From the NCBI GenBank assembly GCA_037367405.1, contig JAZKJV010000086.1, forward strand, positions 2,589,001 through 2,653,000: a stretch of DNA of 64,000 nt. The letters are read 5' to 3'. Shown here piece by piece: positions 24,078 to 36,399 of the stretch (the stretch's first letter is position 1; each line of letters begins with the position of its first letter). The DNA comes from Ottelia alismoides. Lineage: Eukaryota > Streptophyta > Magnoliopsida > Alismatales > Hydrocharitaceae. The notes below the pieces were generated by a model that saw only the letters and a list, made by a program, of their open reading frames with translations, had not been told where the DNA came from and did not search any database. The translations under genes were made by a program, and so were the position numbers.

Positions 24078-26560
24078 TGTTGGACACGTGAGCCCACGGC
24101 GAGCCATTATGCAATAAGTGTTATTGCACATATCATTCCCTGATCTGAAATGAAGAATAAATAATTTGCATAATAGGTCCCTCTGTACAATTAGGGTTAT
24201 GTACCATGGCTATCTTAATGATCATACAGCTGTTGATTCAATTATTGAATCATAGAGGCTGGTGCTTGGATGAATATCTAAAGAGTTAGATTGAGGACTC
24301 ATCAAGCACCGTCAAATGATTGTTAAGATGTGATCTCCAGCCTGAGTAGGAGATGGCAATCCTTTCTCACATAGGCTGATATCTGACCGACCTCTTGATG
24401 CAGGTCCTCTGCATAGGAATAGAGATTCGGAGGTGTCAGATTAGTTAGGTCAATGGGTTGACTTAACGAGATCGAGATAACCTAAGTCCTATGTTGAATG
24501 CTGTCACAGCATAGGCACGCATCCTCTGACCGGAGACAGATGTATTGCTATATGTCTGAGTATGTACATTTGGCAGACCAATAGGTTGATGACCTAACCA
24601 AGGTCTATACACCGGCGAGCTGGTGTGCATATAAGGGCATATGAGTAATACGATCTCTCAAAGGGATCATACAGGTTCACTACTGAACCGGAAGACATGA
24701 GCTCACTCATGAGATATTGGGAAGAATCAAATTCCGTGCACGGTCGTCTTGCTTTGGAAGCTTGACTGAATTTGTAGGTTTGATATATACTTTTGGAAAG
24801 TATATGATCAAGACCTAGGTACGATATATGCTTTTGGAAAGTATATGATCGATACCAAATCCCAATGATCAAATGAGAAACTTAGTGATCAAACCCTGAA
24901 GAAGACAGTGTAAAATTGATCTTGATCTTCGGGTTGACCATGGGTCTTCCAGTATGCAGGATGTACAGGTATTGGGAATACCTGAAGGGTGATGTGATCA
25001 TAAACGATTGTATATCCATGACGCTTCCATTCCGAGGGAGTGATGAAACAGGTCTGGATTTTAGTGACTCCTTTCAGTAGAGAAGCAATCCGATCTTAGT
25101 CCAAGTGTTGGACATTGGTCTGAATGAGATTCAGATCCAATGAGAAGATTGGATTTGCGGTCTTGATTTAATCAAGCATCTGTGGGAGGTCCGTAAGATC
25201 TGGATTTGAGATGAGATCTCAACATCCAAGTCACTATACGTGGAATAATACAATCGCCCTGTCCTTATCTCCAAGTATCTGCGGAGAAAGCACATTATTC
25301 TTGAAAGGGTTCAAGAATAGTTCTTTTGATGAAATGTATATCCAAGCAAGGACTTGATGATTAAATGTGATTTAATTATCAAGCTTAAATATGAATATGA
25401 TTCATATTGTGAAAATGATTATCTAAGATAATTAAATGAGATTTAATTATCAAAGATTAAGAGAATGTGGATAACACTATCCATGATATATGTGTGTTAT
25501 AAATATGATTTATAATATACATATAATAAGAGAGAGAATTTATGTAAATAGCATTTGTTAATTAATAATGTGGATTGGATTCACATTTGTTAATTAATTG
25601 GAAATGCAATTTACTAACTAGTTTGGGTTGTGAATATGATTCACATAATATTCAATGGCATGATTGAAATATTCACAAATTAATTTAGAATTATTTTTGT
25701 GAATATTTTCTGTGATTAATTAAGGAATAATTAAATAAATAAAATGGAGCAATAACCACCTTCATAGGTGGCGTCACCCATGAATGGTTCATGGGTGACG
25801 CCCCCCCTTTTTAGGAGGGTGGTTGGCTCCATTACATTTATCATATTATCTCTTAGTTAATGTTTAAATTGATGTTGTTGTTTTTAACCAACAACAAATC
25901 ATGGCCATTGATTTATCATGGACCAAGCATAGCCCTTGGATCCATGTGTCCCATGGATTGAGATCCATTGGATCCTAAACTAGTATATAAGGAGGGCTAG
26001 GGTAGCCTCTCCATGGTACATCATTAAGAGTTGTACAAGGTGACAACTCTCTCTCTCTCTTTCTCATTCTCGCCCTCTCTCTCTTTCTCTTCTCCATTAA
26101 GTGGCCGTCCACTTTGTGTTGAGAAAGGAGAGACTCTCGGCTTCTTCTTCGACGACTCGTGGATCTCCATCTTCTTTGGAGTTTCTTACTCTAAAGGAAG
26201 ACGACGGATTTCGATTGACGAAATCGGGGGAGCCATCGCTTGGATCTTCATCGAGGATTGCGGGAAGGAACGTGACTCATCATCGCGCCCGCAAGTGCGT
26301 TCTTCGTGGATCGGACTTAAGATAGGAGGATCTCTACTTTGGGATCTCGCGATCACAACCACGCTTCAAGAGGTATTCCTTGTACTTTGTGGTTTGATGA
26401 AACGATCCGAGAAGTGTTCTCGTGATCATGTGGTTTCATCGTTTTGTTAAATTTTTTAATTTCCGCTACATCTAGCATCTAGTACGACTAGTTGCTCCGA
26501 TTGCATACGATGCGATCGACACGCTTCCGTGATGCGCTTGAGGATTCTCAATATCCTTCA
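24078..26560 (+). repeat. 3' LTR of A2
   Basis: 2,483 bases in the standard arrangement for the family, followed by the TSD GTTGG (26561-26565). It serves as the reference for the rearranged 5' LTR. Confidence 0.95.
25770..25991 (+). promoter_or_regulatory. U3 hairpin and TATA box, A2 3' LTR
   Basis: 15-base stem at 25770-25784 and 25788-25802, and TATATAAG at 25984-25991, as in the 5' LTR. Confidence 0.7.
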
Positions 26561-26565
26561 GTTGG

Positions 26566-26814
26566 TATCTAAGGCGACAAGTTAAACAAGGAGACGCATT
26601 CGGCTTTTAGCCAACTCCCCTATAGCCCACGTTACCTTTGCTATTTGTATGATAGATTCACACTTAAAAACAACCAGATTAATCGGGCTCGGGTTTGAGT
26701 CCTTCACCTTGTTGATTGTGAAAATAGAGGGTTTGGATTTAATTACTTGCTTCAGGTAGGAGTAAAATCATATCTTCCTCTTAGAACTCCCCAATCTTCT
26801 TCTCGCCATCCAAG
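26566..26814 (+). other. H leader, second part
   Basis: Continues H after A2, up to the first ATG that could open gag (26815). It shows no other feature. Confidence 0.6.
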
Positions 26815-28293
26815 ATGACTGACTGGTGGGACATCTACTCCCAATTTGCCAATCTTTCCTTAGGCCCCCCATGAAGCTCATCTTCACCGGCCCAAGCGCA
26901 ACTTGAGCCAACCATAGCTCATGACCCTCTTGAGTTCTGGATCCCTCAACCTCAGGGTGGTTACCCTCAAACCAACCCTTTTCTCTCTCCTCTAATCTAA
27001 CTGAGGAAGATCATTGCCTCAGTAAGAATCCCTTCCTTGATTCGTCCTCTAACGAAGTCCATTTTCCATTCCCAGGGCTAGAGGACAAGATGCCACCTAA
27101 GCGACCCCCGGATGAGGAGGAACAAAGAGATGACCGAATTCAGCTAATCCTTGCTGGCCTCGCCACATCCGAACAACAGAATGCGGATCTTACGGTAAGG
27201 ATGGGACAGATCATTACGACAGAAGGAATCGACCGACCCATGGTAGATGCTTACAATCTAGTAGAAAATGAGATGCATAGTTGGTTGGTCCCAGTGGTTC
27301 CCCCCTGAAGCTTTCGAGCTGAAGCCCCACTTTCTGAGCCTGCTACCGAAGTTTAATGGAAATGGAAACGAAGAACCATATGCCTTCCTCAGAGACTTCG
27401 AGCTGGTCTGCAACAACTTTAGTCGCCCTAGGGTTGGGCAAGATTATATCAGGCTGAAGGCCACCCCTTTTGCTTTAGGAGATAAGGCTGCTCATTGGTT
27501 GAAAAATCTCGGGGTGAGATGTACAACCTGGATGCAATTCAAGGACCTTTTCTTGAAGAAGGTCTACCCACTCAGTAGGACTAATAAAATGAGAACAAAA
27601 ATCGCTAGTTTCTCCTAGGGACCCAATGAACCATTCCACGAAGCATGGGATAGGTTTAATGACCTAATTCAGAAATGCCTTTGCCATGGCATTTCAAAAG
27701 CGATCTTAGTCCAGACCTTGTTCTGTGGTATGAACTCAGAGATGCAGGGGTTAGTAAGTGCCGCCTTTGGGGGAAGCTATCTGAACAAAACTGAGAATGC
27801 TGTATCGAAAATCCTAGAGCAGATGGCGAAAACAGGCCGGTCACATGACACCAAGGCCTATCTGTTGTCTCCCTCAATCTTATCCGACGAGAAAACTAGG
27901 AGGACTGTAGCGGATCTGACAAAGGACCTCATTCCCAGCATGGGGATGATATCAGACAAGTTAACCATGGTCGAGCAGATTCATAAGAGGGTCACTGACC
28001 TTGAGTCACTCTCGCAATTACTGAAAAAAGTGGAGGAACTTACTGAGAGGGTAGCCAAGATACATCTACCAACCCCTTCTGCACCACCTGTACCTGTACA
28101 CCGAGTTCATCTTGTACAGGAACAAGCACCGGGGCCTCAGAGTAGCTGGGTAGAAGAGCAGACCTACACTCAGTAGGAGCAGCACACACCCCTACAAGCG
28201 GAGACAGGATACGAGGAGCCTCCGCAGGTGTTCGAGATCAACGGGCTATGGTACAACCATGACCCCATCGACATATAGTCGGGGATGGGGAAC
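26815..28293 (+). pseudogene. Athila-like gag pseudogene (H), N-terminal part
   Basis: Capsid-type gag of an Athila-like element. The first readable stretch is 27090-27308. A frameshift near 27300 leads into 27268-27618, which holds the retrotransposon gag core (LKPHFLSLLPKFNG, then DKAAHWLK and FLKKVYPLSRT). Stops interrupt the same frame at 27616-27618 (TAG) and 28174-28176 (TAG), and another follows near 28276. Between them FHEAWDRFNDLIQKC and GLVSAAFGGSYLNKT match the same positions in D gag, as does the later NGLWY motif (D: NGIWY). A coiled-coil-like stretch lies at about 27950-28060. The gene is broken by B after GGTCA (28294-28298) and resumes at 38767. Confidence 0.85.
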
Positions 28294-28298
28294 GGTCA

Positions 28299-30658
28299 TG
28301 AAGGATATTGTGAATCCTTAAGCGCATCACGGAAGCGTGTCGATCGCATCATATGCAGGAGCAACTAGTCGTACTAGATGCTAGATGCAGCAGAAATTAA
28401 AATTTTTAACTTAAAGATGAAACCACATGATCACGAGAACACTTCTCGGATCGTTTCATCAAACCACAAAGTACAAGGAATACCTCTTGAAGCGTGGTTG
28501 TGATCGTGAGATCCCAAAGTAGAGATCCTCCTATCTTAAGTCCGACCCACGGAGAATGCGCTTGCGGGCACGATGATGAGTCGCGTCCTTCCCGCAATCC
28601 TCTGACGAAGATCCAAGCGAAGCAAGATGCTCTCCTCTTCAATATGCAAAGTGGACGGCCACTTGGATATTAAGAGAGAGACCACACGAGAATTAGAGAG
28701 AGAGAGAGAGAGTAGTAGTCTTCTACAACTCTAGATGATGTCCCTTGGAAAGGCTACCCTAGCCCTCCTTTTATACTAGTTTAGGATCCAATGGATCTCA
28801 ATCCATGGGACACATGGATCCAAGGGCTATGCTTGGTCCATGATAAATCAATGGCTAGGATTGTTGTTCAATAACAACAATTTAAAATTAATTAATCAAG
28901 AGATAACATGATAAATGAAGTGGAGTTAACCAACCTCCTAAAAAGGGGGGGGGGCGTCACCCATGAACAATTCATGGGTGACGCCACCCATGGAGGTGGT
29001 TTTCTCTATTTTATTTATCATATTATTCCTTAATTAATCACAATAAATATTCACCAAATTAATTCCAAATTAAATTGTGAATATTTCAATCTTGCCATTG
29101 AATATTGTGTGAATCATATTCACAACCCAAACTAGCTAGTAAATTACATTTCCAATTAATTAACAAATGTGAATCCAATTCACATTATTAATTAACAAAT
29201 GCTATTTACATAAATTCTCTCTCTTATATATGTATATTATAAATCATATTTATAACACACATATATCATGGATAGTGTTAACCACATTCTCTTAATCCTT
29301 GATAATTAAATCTCATTTAATTATCTTAGATAATCATTTTCACAATATGAATCATATTCATATTTAAGCTTGATAATTAAATCACATTTAATCATCAAGT
29401 CCTTGCTTGGATATTTCATCAAAAGAATTATTCTTGAACCCTTTCAAGAATAATGTGCTTTCTCCGCAGATACTTGGAGATAAGGACAGGGCAATTGTAT
29501 TATTCCATGTATAGTGACTTGGATGTTGAGATATTATCTCAAATCCAGATCGAACGAACCTCCCACAGATGCTTGATTAAATCAAGACCGCAAATCCAAT
29601 CTTCTCATTGAATCTGAATCCCATTCAGACCAATGTCCAACTGGACTAAGATCGGATTGCTTCTCTACTGAAAGGAGTCACTAAAATCCAGACCTGTTTC
29701 ATCACTCCCTCGGAATGGAAGCGTCATGGATATACAATCATTTATGATCACATCACCCTTCATGTATTCCCAATACCTGTACATCCTGCATACTGGAAGA
29801 CCCATGATCAACCCGAAGATCAAGATCATTTTTACACTGTCTTCTTCAGGGTTTAATCATTAAGTTTCTCAATATTGGTCATTGGGATTTGGTATCGATC
29901 ATATGCTTTCCCAAAGCATATATCATACCTTCAAATTCATGTCATGCTTCCAAAGCATGACGACCATGCATGGAATTTGATCGGTCCCAATACCTCATGA
30001 GTGAGCTCATGTCTTCCGGTTCACAAGTGAACCTGTATGATCCCTTTGAGAGATCATATTGCTCATATACCTTTATATGCACACCAGCTCGCCGGTGTAT
30101 AGACCTTGGTTAGGTCATAAACCTATTGGTCTGCCAAATGTACATACTCAGATATATAGCAATATATCTGTCTCCGGTCAGAGGATGCGTTCCTATGCTG
30201 TGACAGCATTCAACATAGGACTTAGGTTATCTCGATCTCGTTAGGTCAACCCATTGACCTAACTAATCTGACACCTCCGAATCACTATTCCCATGCAGAG
30301 GACCTGCATCAAGAGGTCGGTCAGATATCAGCCTATGTGAGAAAGGATTGCCATCTCCTACTCAGGCTGGAGATCTCCACTTGACAATCATTTGACGGTG
30401 TTTGATGAGTCCTCCATCTAACTCCTTAGATATTCATCCAAACACCAGCCTCTATGATTCATTTAATGAAAACAACAGCTATATGATCATCAAGCTGGCC
30501 ATGGTACATAACCCTAATTGTACAGAGGGACCTTATAGTGCATTCATTCATATAATTTCAGAAAGGGAGTGAAACATCAATAACTTTTATTGATAAACTT
30601 AAATATTACAATAACATTTATTGTAAGAATGGTTCGCCCAGGGCTCACAAGTCTAACA
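28299..30658 (-). repeat. 3' LTR of B
   Basis: 2,360 bases on the complementary strand. It differs from the other LTR in a few places: a G tract of 10 against 14, a missing five bases near 29640, and a small indel near 28378. Confidence 0.95.
28768..28985 (-). promoter_or_regulatory. U3 hairpin and TATA box, B 3' LTR
   Basis: Hairpin 28953-28985 with 15-base arms and a three-base loop different from A1 and A2, and TATAAAAG on the minus strand at 28775-28768. A run of 10 G on the + strand borders the hairpin. Confidence 0.7.
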
Positions 30659-30673
30659 ATCTCCCACTAGCCC
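30659..30673 (-). promoter_or_regulatory. B polypurine tract
   Basis: Minus strand GGGCTAGTGGGAGAT, abutting the gag-pol stop codon on one side (30676-30674) and the 3' LTR on the other. Confidence 0.95.
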
Positions 30674-31015
30674 TCAGAACCATTCAGGTACAATCCGTAA
30701 ACCCATACTCATTACATGCTGGTCAAAAACCTTCTGTGTCAGAGGTTTGGTAAGAGGATCAGCAATGTTGTCGGCAGAGGCCACCTTGGTGATGATGATA
30801 TCACCACGCTTTTGAATCTCCCGAATGATGTGGTATTTCCTTTCCACGTGCTTGCTCTTCTGATGGCACATGGGCTCCTTTGCTTGGGCAATGGCTCCAG
30901 TGTTATCGCAGAGTAACGGGACGGGAGTATCAGAGGAAACTACGCCAAGCTCCAAGATGAACTTGCGCAACCACACCGCCTCCTTTGCAGCATCCGATGC
31001 GGCAATGTATTCGGC
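30674..31015 (-). pseudogene. B pol C-terminus: RNase H end, cut off by a stop
   Basis: In-frame continuation of the B polyprotein after the TAA at 31018-31016. It carries the rest of copia RNase H: the AEYIA-type helix, LCDNTGAI, and HIIREIQ with the ADNIADPLTKPL end typical of copia. The first in-frame Met is at 30976. The stop replaces a Glu codon of the conserved STTEAEY motif (GAA to TAA by family comparison). The frame is open from there to the natural stop at the PPT. Confidence 0.9.
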
Positions 31016-33838
31016 TTATGTTGTTGAATCTGCCGTAGTGTCCTGCTTCTTGCTTCTCCAGCTCACAGCACCACCGTTCAACAGGAATACAAACCCTGAT
31101 GTCGACTTTCGATCATCAATATCTGACTGGAAGTCTGAATCTGTATATCCCAAGACTTGGAGATCACCATCCCCATAGACCAAGATGTAATCTTGCGTCC
31201 GTCTTAGATATTTGAATATGTTCTTTACTGCATTCCAGTGTTTCTCTCCATAGCAGGATTGGTAACGACTTACCACTCCCACTGCATGGCAGATGTCTGG
31301 CCTAGTACACATCATGGCATACATCAAGCTTCCTACGGCTGATGCATAAGGGCATCCAGCCATGGCCTTCTTTTCCTCAACACTTTGAGGAGCCATCCCT
31401 TTGGACAGATGGATACCATGTCCTAAGGGGAGGAATCCTTTCTTCGAACTATCCATACGGAATTGTTCAAGAATCTTCTTGATGTATCCATGTTGTGATA
31501 ATCCCAATATTCTCTTTTCTCGGTTTCTGAACAACTTCAGGCCTAAGATGTAAGAGGCTTCTCCAAGATCTTTCATCTCGAAGGTATGGGATAGCCAAAT
31601 CTTCACACTGGTCATCATTCCTGTATCATTCCCAATGATAAGGATATCATCTACATAAAGCACGATGAACACAATGGCGCTCCCACTAAGCTTCTTGTAC
31701 ACACAAGGTTCATCAGGGTTTTGCACAAAATCATAACTCTTTATGGTTTCGTCAAATCTGATGTTCCAGCTACGAGAAGCTTGTTTGAGCCCATAGATGG
31801 ATTTCTTCAGCTTGCATACTTTACCGTCCTCAGCTATGAAGCCCTGGGGCTGCTCCATATAGATATCCTCCTCGAGGTATCCATTGAGGAAAGCCGTCTT
31901 GACGTCCATCTGCCAGATGTCGTAGTAAAGAGATGCAGCTATAGCCAGCAGTGTCCTGATGGACTTAAGCATGGCCACAGGAGAGAATGTCTCATCGTAG
32001 TCGATGCCTTCTCTCTGTGTGTAGCCCTTGGCCACGAGCCGTGCCTTGAAAGTCTCTACTTTCCCATCAGGTCCCCTCTTTCTCTTGAAGATCCATTTAC
32101 ACCCAATGGGTTTTACCCCTTTAGGTGGATCCTCTAGGGTCCATACACCATTCTTATGCATGGAGTCAATCTCTGACTTCATTGCTAGCATCCATCTATC
32201 CATGTCATGATCCGCAAGTGCTTCATCATATGAAGAAGGATCACTGTCAGTCTCTCCTGACACATGGAATCCATACCTTTCAGGTGGTGCAACCACCCTC
32301 GAACTCCTTCGAAGAGGTATGGGTGTTTCATCTTCATTTATCTCTTCAGTTTCTGGTTCAGGAATCTCAGAATCCTCAGGGGATTCAATGAGCTCCTCTA
32401 CTTCATTCTTGTCTTGACCTTTAAGGAAATCATCCTCCAGAAATTTCACATCCCTAGAGACAAAAACCTTTTGGGTCTCAGGGTCATAAAGCTGGTATCC
32501 AATACCATCTTTAACATACCCAATGAAGTAGCACTCACGAGTGCGAGATTCTAGCTTACTTGCGTCCACGTTCTTTGCATGGACCAAGCATCCCCAAACC
32601 CTCAAGTGTTTAACACTAGGTTTGGTTCCATACCAGAGCTCATGAGGAGTCTTGGGTACAGATTTGCTAGGAATCTTGTTTAGGATATATATTGCAGTCT
32701 CTACTGCATATCCCCAGAAACTAAGAGGCAAATGTGCTTTACTCATCATTGAACGGACCATGTCCATGATGGTCCTGTTGCGTCTCTCAGCAACACCATT
32801 AAGTTGGGGAGTTCCAGGAGGAGTGAGATTGGAGACAATTCCACTCTCTTTAAGGTATTCCTTGAATTCATCTGAGAGGTACTCACCACCTCGGTCAGAT
32901 CGAATCCGTTTAATCTTCCTGTCTGCTTGGTTCTCAACCAAAGCCTTAAACTCTTTGAACTTTTCAAAGGTTTCAGATTTATGACGTAGCAGGAAGATAA
33001 ACCCATATCGCGAATGGTCATCGATAAATGTCAAATAATATCGATATCCATTTCTAGTCGCGGTATTGAAGGGACCACATACATCAGTATGTATTAGGTC
33101 GAGAATACCCTCGCATCTCGTAACCTTGTTACGGAAAGGTGTTCTGGTCATTTTACCTCGAATGCAATGTTCGCAGGTAGGTAAAGATTGAACCTGTAGA
33201 AAATCTAAAGGTCCATCCTCTATCAATCTATTGATCCTATCAACAGATAAATGACCAACCCTGTGATGCCAAATCATGTTTGAATGATTTCCATCCTCCC
33301 TGGATCTCTTGGGGTTTTTATTATTAGTGGTAGTAACATTCATGACACATTCATCAATGCACAATTCATAGAGTCCACCAGAAGTCAAAATACCATCCGC
33401 AATATATTTATCATAACGGTTTATGATTAATTTATTACAGAAAATGAAGGAATATCCATTTCTAACTAACTTAGATACAGATATTAAATTCCTTCTGACT
33501 TCAGGTACATAAAGACACTCTTTAAGTACTAGGACTCGACCACTAGATAACGATAGTCTGCACGTCCCGATGGCGACTGCTGCAACACTTGCATCAGATC
33601 CCATCTGGATAACTATCTCCCCATGCTCCAGATTCCTAGTTTCCTGAAACAAATGCAATGAATTGCATACATGAACAGAAGCACCAGAATCTACAACCCA
33701 ACTTCCTTCTCGTCCAACGAGAAAGCTAGTTTCAATGATGAAAGTAGATTTCATACCTGCTGGGGCTTTACCTTTGTCAGTGGACTTCAGGTAGTCTGGG
33801 CAGTTACGCCGCCAGTGCCCCGGCTTCTTGCAGTGGTG
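31016..33838 (-). CDS. B copia pol: protease, integrase, RT, most of RNase H
   Basis: 940 codons open between the two nonsense codons, first Met at 33754 (912 residues). Numbered from that Met: protease DSGAS at 22-26; GAG-pre-integrase zinc site H164, H168, C193, C196; integrase catalytic D224, D287 and E323; RT with QMDVKTAFLNG (D617) and YVDD (700-703); RNase H Asp in GYTDSD (872). Upstream of the Met the frame also encodes the rest of the CCHC knuckle. All inspected catalytic residues of protease, integrase and RT are present, so loss of function comes from the flanking stops and the missing RNase H end. In an intact copy this would be cleaved from a Gag-Pol polyprotein and act in the cytoplasmic particle and then the nucleus. 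Confidence 0.93.
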   Translation of the reverse strand, partial: HHCKKPGHWRRNCPDYLKSTDKGKAPAGMKSTFIIETSFLVGREGSWVVDSGASVHVCNSLHLFQETRNLEHGEIVIQMGSDASVAAVAIGTCRLSLSSGRVLVLKECLYVPEVRRNLISVSKLVRNGYSFIFCNKLIINRYDKYIADGILTSGGLYELCIDECVMNVTTTNNKNPKRSREDGNHSNMIWHHRVGHLSVDRINRLIEDGPLDFLQVQSLPTCEHCIRGKMTRTPFRNKVTRCEGILDLIHTDVCGPFNTATRNGYRYYLTFIDDHSRYGFIFLLRHKSETFEKFKEFKALVENQADRKIKRIRSDRGGEYLSDEFKEYLKESGIVSNLTPPGTPQLNGVAERRNRTIMDMVRSMMSKAHLPLSFWGYAVETAIYILNKIPSKSVPKTPHELWYGTKPSVKHLRVWGCLVHAKNVDASKLESRTRECYFIGYVKDGIGYQLYDPETQKVFVSRDVKFLEDDFLKGQDKNEVEELIESPEDSEIPEPETEEINEDETPIPLRRSSRVVAPPERYGFHVSGETDSDPSSYDEALADHDMDRWMLAMKSEIDSMHKNGVWTLEDPPKGVKPIGCKWIFKRKRGPDGKVETFKARLVAKGYTQREGIDYDETFSPVAMLKSIRTLLAIAASLYYDIWQMDVKTAFLNGYLEEDIYMEQPQGFIAEDGKVCKLKKSIYGLKQASRSWNIRFDETIKSYDFVQNPDEPCVYKKLSGSAIVFIVLYVDDILIIGNDTGMMTSVKIWLSHTFEMKDLGEASYILGLKLFRNREKRILGLSQHGYIKKILEQFRMDSSKKGFLPLGHGIHLSKGMAPQSVEEKKAMAGCPYASAVGSLMYAMMCTRPDICHAVGVVSRYQSCYGEKHWNAVKNIFKYLRRTQDYILVYGDGDLQVLGYTDSDFQSDIDDRKSTSGFVFLLNGGAVSWRSKKQDTTADSTT

Positions 33839-34594
33839 TCAGACATCGGTCTTTTTCGATGTCATCAGTGTGGAAGCACTAGAAGATGAACCAACTCCTT
33901 GATTCTTCTTCTTTCTCTTCGAGGCTGGGCCCTTCTGAGAACCTTGCTTCCGCCTGCGCTTTCCTCTCACCTGTGCAACCATTGCACTAGCAGAGGGGCC
34001 GTCCTTCTTCATGACGTCTTCTGCAGACTTCAATGCAGCTAACAGCCCAGCGTTTGTGAAGTCACCTTTGTTCATGTGGTAAGACACAACAAAGTTGTTG
34101 AAAGACTTAGGGAGCGACAGGAGAATGAAATCAGCTTGCATTTCAGAATCCAAGTACGCTCCCAGGGTTTCCAGCTCAGAGAGGTACCCAAACATTTTGA
34201 GTACATGTTCTCTGACAGAGGTCCCTTCCTGCATCTTGCAGCGAATAAGCTCTTTCATCACATTGTAACGCTGTGTGCGGTTTATGTCACCGAACATTTC
34301 TTTCAGATTCAGCATAATCTCTTGGCAATTGTTCATTTCCACATGTTGCTTCTGAAGCACATTGGATAATGACCCAAGGATGTAACACCTTGCCAGATTA
34401 TGGTCTTCATCATATTTATCATTATATGATTTATCTTCATCAGTCACAGGGTTTGCTATCTTTTCCTTGCTAAGCACGTAGGAGATGCGCTCTGCAGAGA
34501 GAACAAGATCCAAATTTCGGATCCAATCCGAATAATTTGGTCCGGTCAACTGGTTGACCTCTAGAAGCCTGCTAAGTGGGTTCATGGACTTCAT
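33839..34594 (-). CDS. B copia gag
   Basis: 251 residues from the first Met after the leader. The N-terminal part (PNYSDWIRNLDLVL, then LARCYILGSL and LQKQHVEM) and the middle (MKELIRCKMQEGTSVREHV, LLSLPKSFNNF) are the copia gag (UBN2-type) fold. A Lys/Arg-rich tail at about 206-233 would bind nucleic acid or act as a nuclear signal. It ends at TGA (33841-33839), which replaces the first Cys codon of the CCHC zinc knuckle. The remaining knuckle residues (HCKKPGHWRRNC) follow in frame. In the parent element gag and pol were one continuous ORF. The product forms the particle shell and packages element RNA. Confidence 0.92.
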   Translation of the reverse strand: MKSMNPLSRLLEVNQLTGPNYSDWIRNLDLVLSAERISYVLSKEKIANPVTDEDKSYNDKYDEDHNLARCYILGSLSNVLQKQHVEMNNCQEIMLNLKEMFGDINRTQRYNVMKELIRCKMQEGTSVREHVLKMFGYLSELETLGAYLDSEMQADFILLSLPKSFNNFVVSYHMNKGDFTNAGLLAALKSAEDVMKKDGPSASAMVAQVRGKRRRKQGSQKGPASKRKKKNQGVGSSSSASTLMTSKKTDV

Positions 34595-36384
34595 TTTCTG
34601 AAATTAAGAATGCACTATATTAGAATAATTATATATTCATTTTAAGAATAATTTGATTAAGGCATTTTAAATCAAATTTGTCTTGCTAGGTCAACTTTGA
34701 AAGATTATTCCCTAATTGTCTTTCAAAATAAGAGATATACTTACCGCTATATCTCAAGCAAGATCTGGGATCTCCTTTCCTATCTTTGTCACATCCCAAT
34801 AATATGAGAACTTGCGACTCCGATAAAAAGAAGCGGGAACTCATTCCGCCTTTGCAAGTCCAACTTGCATTCCCAATTCGGTCTTTAACACCCGGGCCCA
34901 CCACCCCTAAGATGATGTTGACCCATTGTTAATTGAACCAACCGTCAACAGGATTAGAACTCGCTATGCGCAATCCAATATCGCCCCAATAATATGAGGA
35001 CTCGATATTGGGGTCACTACGCATACGGCCTTACTCTTTCGAGAAGCAAAGAGCCCGATCCAGATGCGCTTGCATACAGGAGCTGTCACTTCGGACAGGC
35101 GTCTCCTACATACAATCCCTGGCGACGGAAACCCTTCGCCTTGACGGAAGACCATGGATGTCACTTATGTGATCCTCCACCTCGTATTCAAATTTTGTAA
35201 TTAATTATCGTGAATCATATTCACATAATTAATTCTTCCAAGGGAAATACACATCTATTCAAAATAGAGTGTTTATTGGATATGATTAATTTAATCATAT
35301 TAATTTAATCATTAATCCAATCATCAACAAACATGTCTTTTACTTGAATAGTAGGTATAATCTCAAAATACGTATTATTCGAATTTTAATAATTAGAAAA
35401 ATACATATTGTCTGTCTCCGGTATTATACAGTCCCTACCCGCTGTCATGGCCAGTACCGACGAGAGTGGGACGGACCACATACGTTGCAACCCGCGACCC
35501 CAATGCTCTCCGACTAGGCACCACATCCGCCTCGGGAAAGGATAATACCAGATAGACCATCATGTACTTTGAGATGTTCATCGGTTTTTCAACCGAAAAT
35601 TATACCATATAATATAAATCAAAACATTTTTGATTATAAGGAGATTTGCTAGACAAATCCCCAATCCTATTCAAGCAAAAGGGGTTTTCATGTAAAAGTT
35701 GTCCTACAACTATTGTAGGATAAACTATAGTTTTCATGAAAGCAATGTTTGTTGATGAAACAATGATCAAGATCTAATATCTCATTATTGTACTTTAGGC
35801 AAGTGTCATTCAATGAAATAATTATTTCTTTAAATATTTCACAAATATTTATCACTAATTATTCCAGAAAATTAACAATTAATTTTCATCATGATAATTG
35901 AATGACATATCACAAGGTTCAAGATCAAAATTGTTAATTTCCAGCAGTGACCCCCAATCACTAAAATTAACTTATCTTGATCAATTTAAATCCAAAAAAT
36001 GCAAACTCAGTTTCCAAAGATTGCCTATTTGATTTATTAAAGAACCCAAGTGATAATTCACGCATTTCAAGGCGGATTAAAACCGTAATCATCTCATTAA
36101 TTACGTTCAAATCCGCAGTTCCCGCAACAGTGAATATAGTCATATTCAAAAAGCCATATCTTGAGCAAATAAAGTTCAAATTTAGTAAAATCAAGTCCTA
36201 TGGTTTCCTTGTTTAATGGGGAACAAAATTCAATTGAAAATTTCGTGTTTAAACATTTTAAACAGTACAGAAAAAATCAATTAGACAGAGGTGCGAAAAT
36301 TGAAATGCAGTAAAAATTTCGCAACCCTTTCAAGAACCAAATCGTCTAAGGTGTATGGATCATATCCAAAACCTTATTCAACCT
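34595..36384 (-). other. B leader with conserved block
   Basis: 1.79 kb untranslated region upstream of gag. Complement of 35400-35545 is the block shared almost unchanged with A1 and A2. Minus-strand 35967-36194 is the 75-codon shared ORF. The 35000-35200 stretch also matches A1 strongly. Confidence 0.7.
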
Positions 36385-36397
36385 GGCTCTGATACCA
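36385..36397 (-). promoter_or_regulatory. B primer binding site, tRNA-iMet
   Basis: Complement reads TGGTATCAGAGCC, two bases after the 5' LTR end. Confidence 0.95.
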
Positions 36398-36399
36398 CT

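Larger units (their letters stand above)
16208..26560 (+). mobile_element. A2: young defective Ty1/copia element with inverted 5' LTR segment
   Basis: 10.35 kb element of the same family as A1, with TSD GTTGG (16203-16207 and 26561-26565). The LTRs are 16208-18661 and 24078-26560. Outside one inverted segment they are almost identical (one difference in about the first 200 bases), so insertion was recent. PBS, leader and PPT are preserved. Gag-pol is decayed in the same way as in A1. It is inserted in the leader of H. Confidence 0.95.

Noticed and set aside
27090..28176. Cellular gene with coiled coil
   Set aside because: The LKPHFLSLLPKF and DKAAHWLK motifs and the position between PBS and protease identify it as retrotransposon gag.
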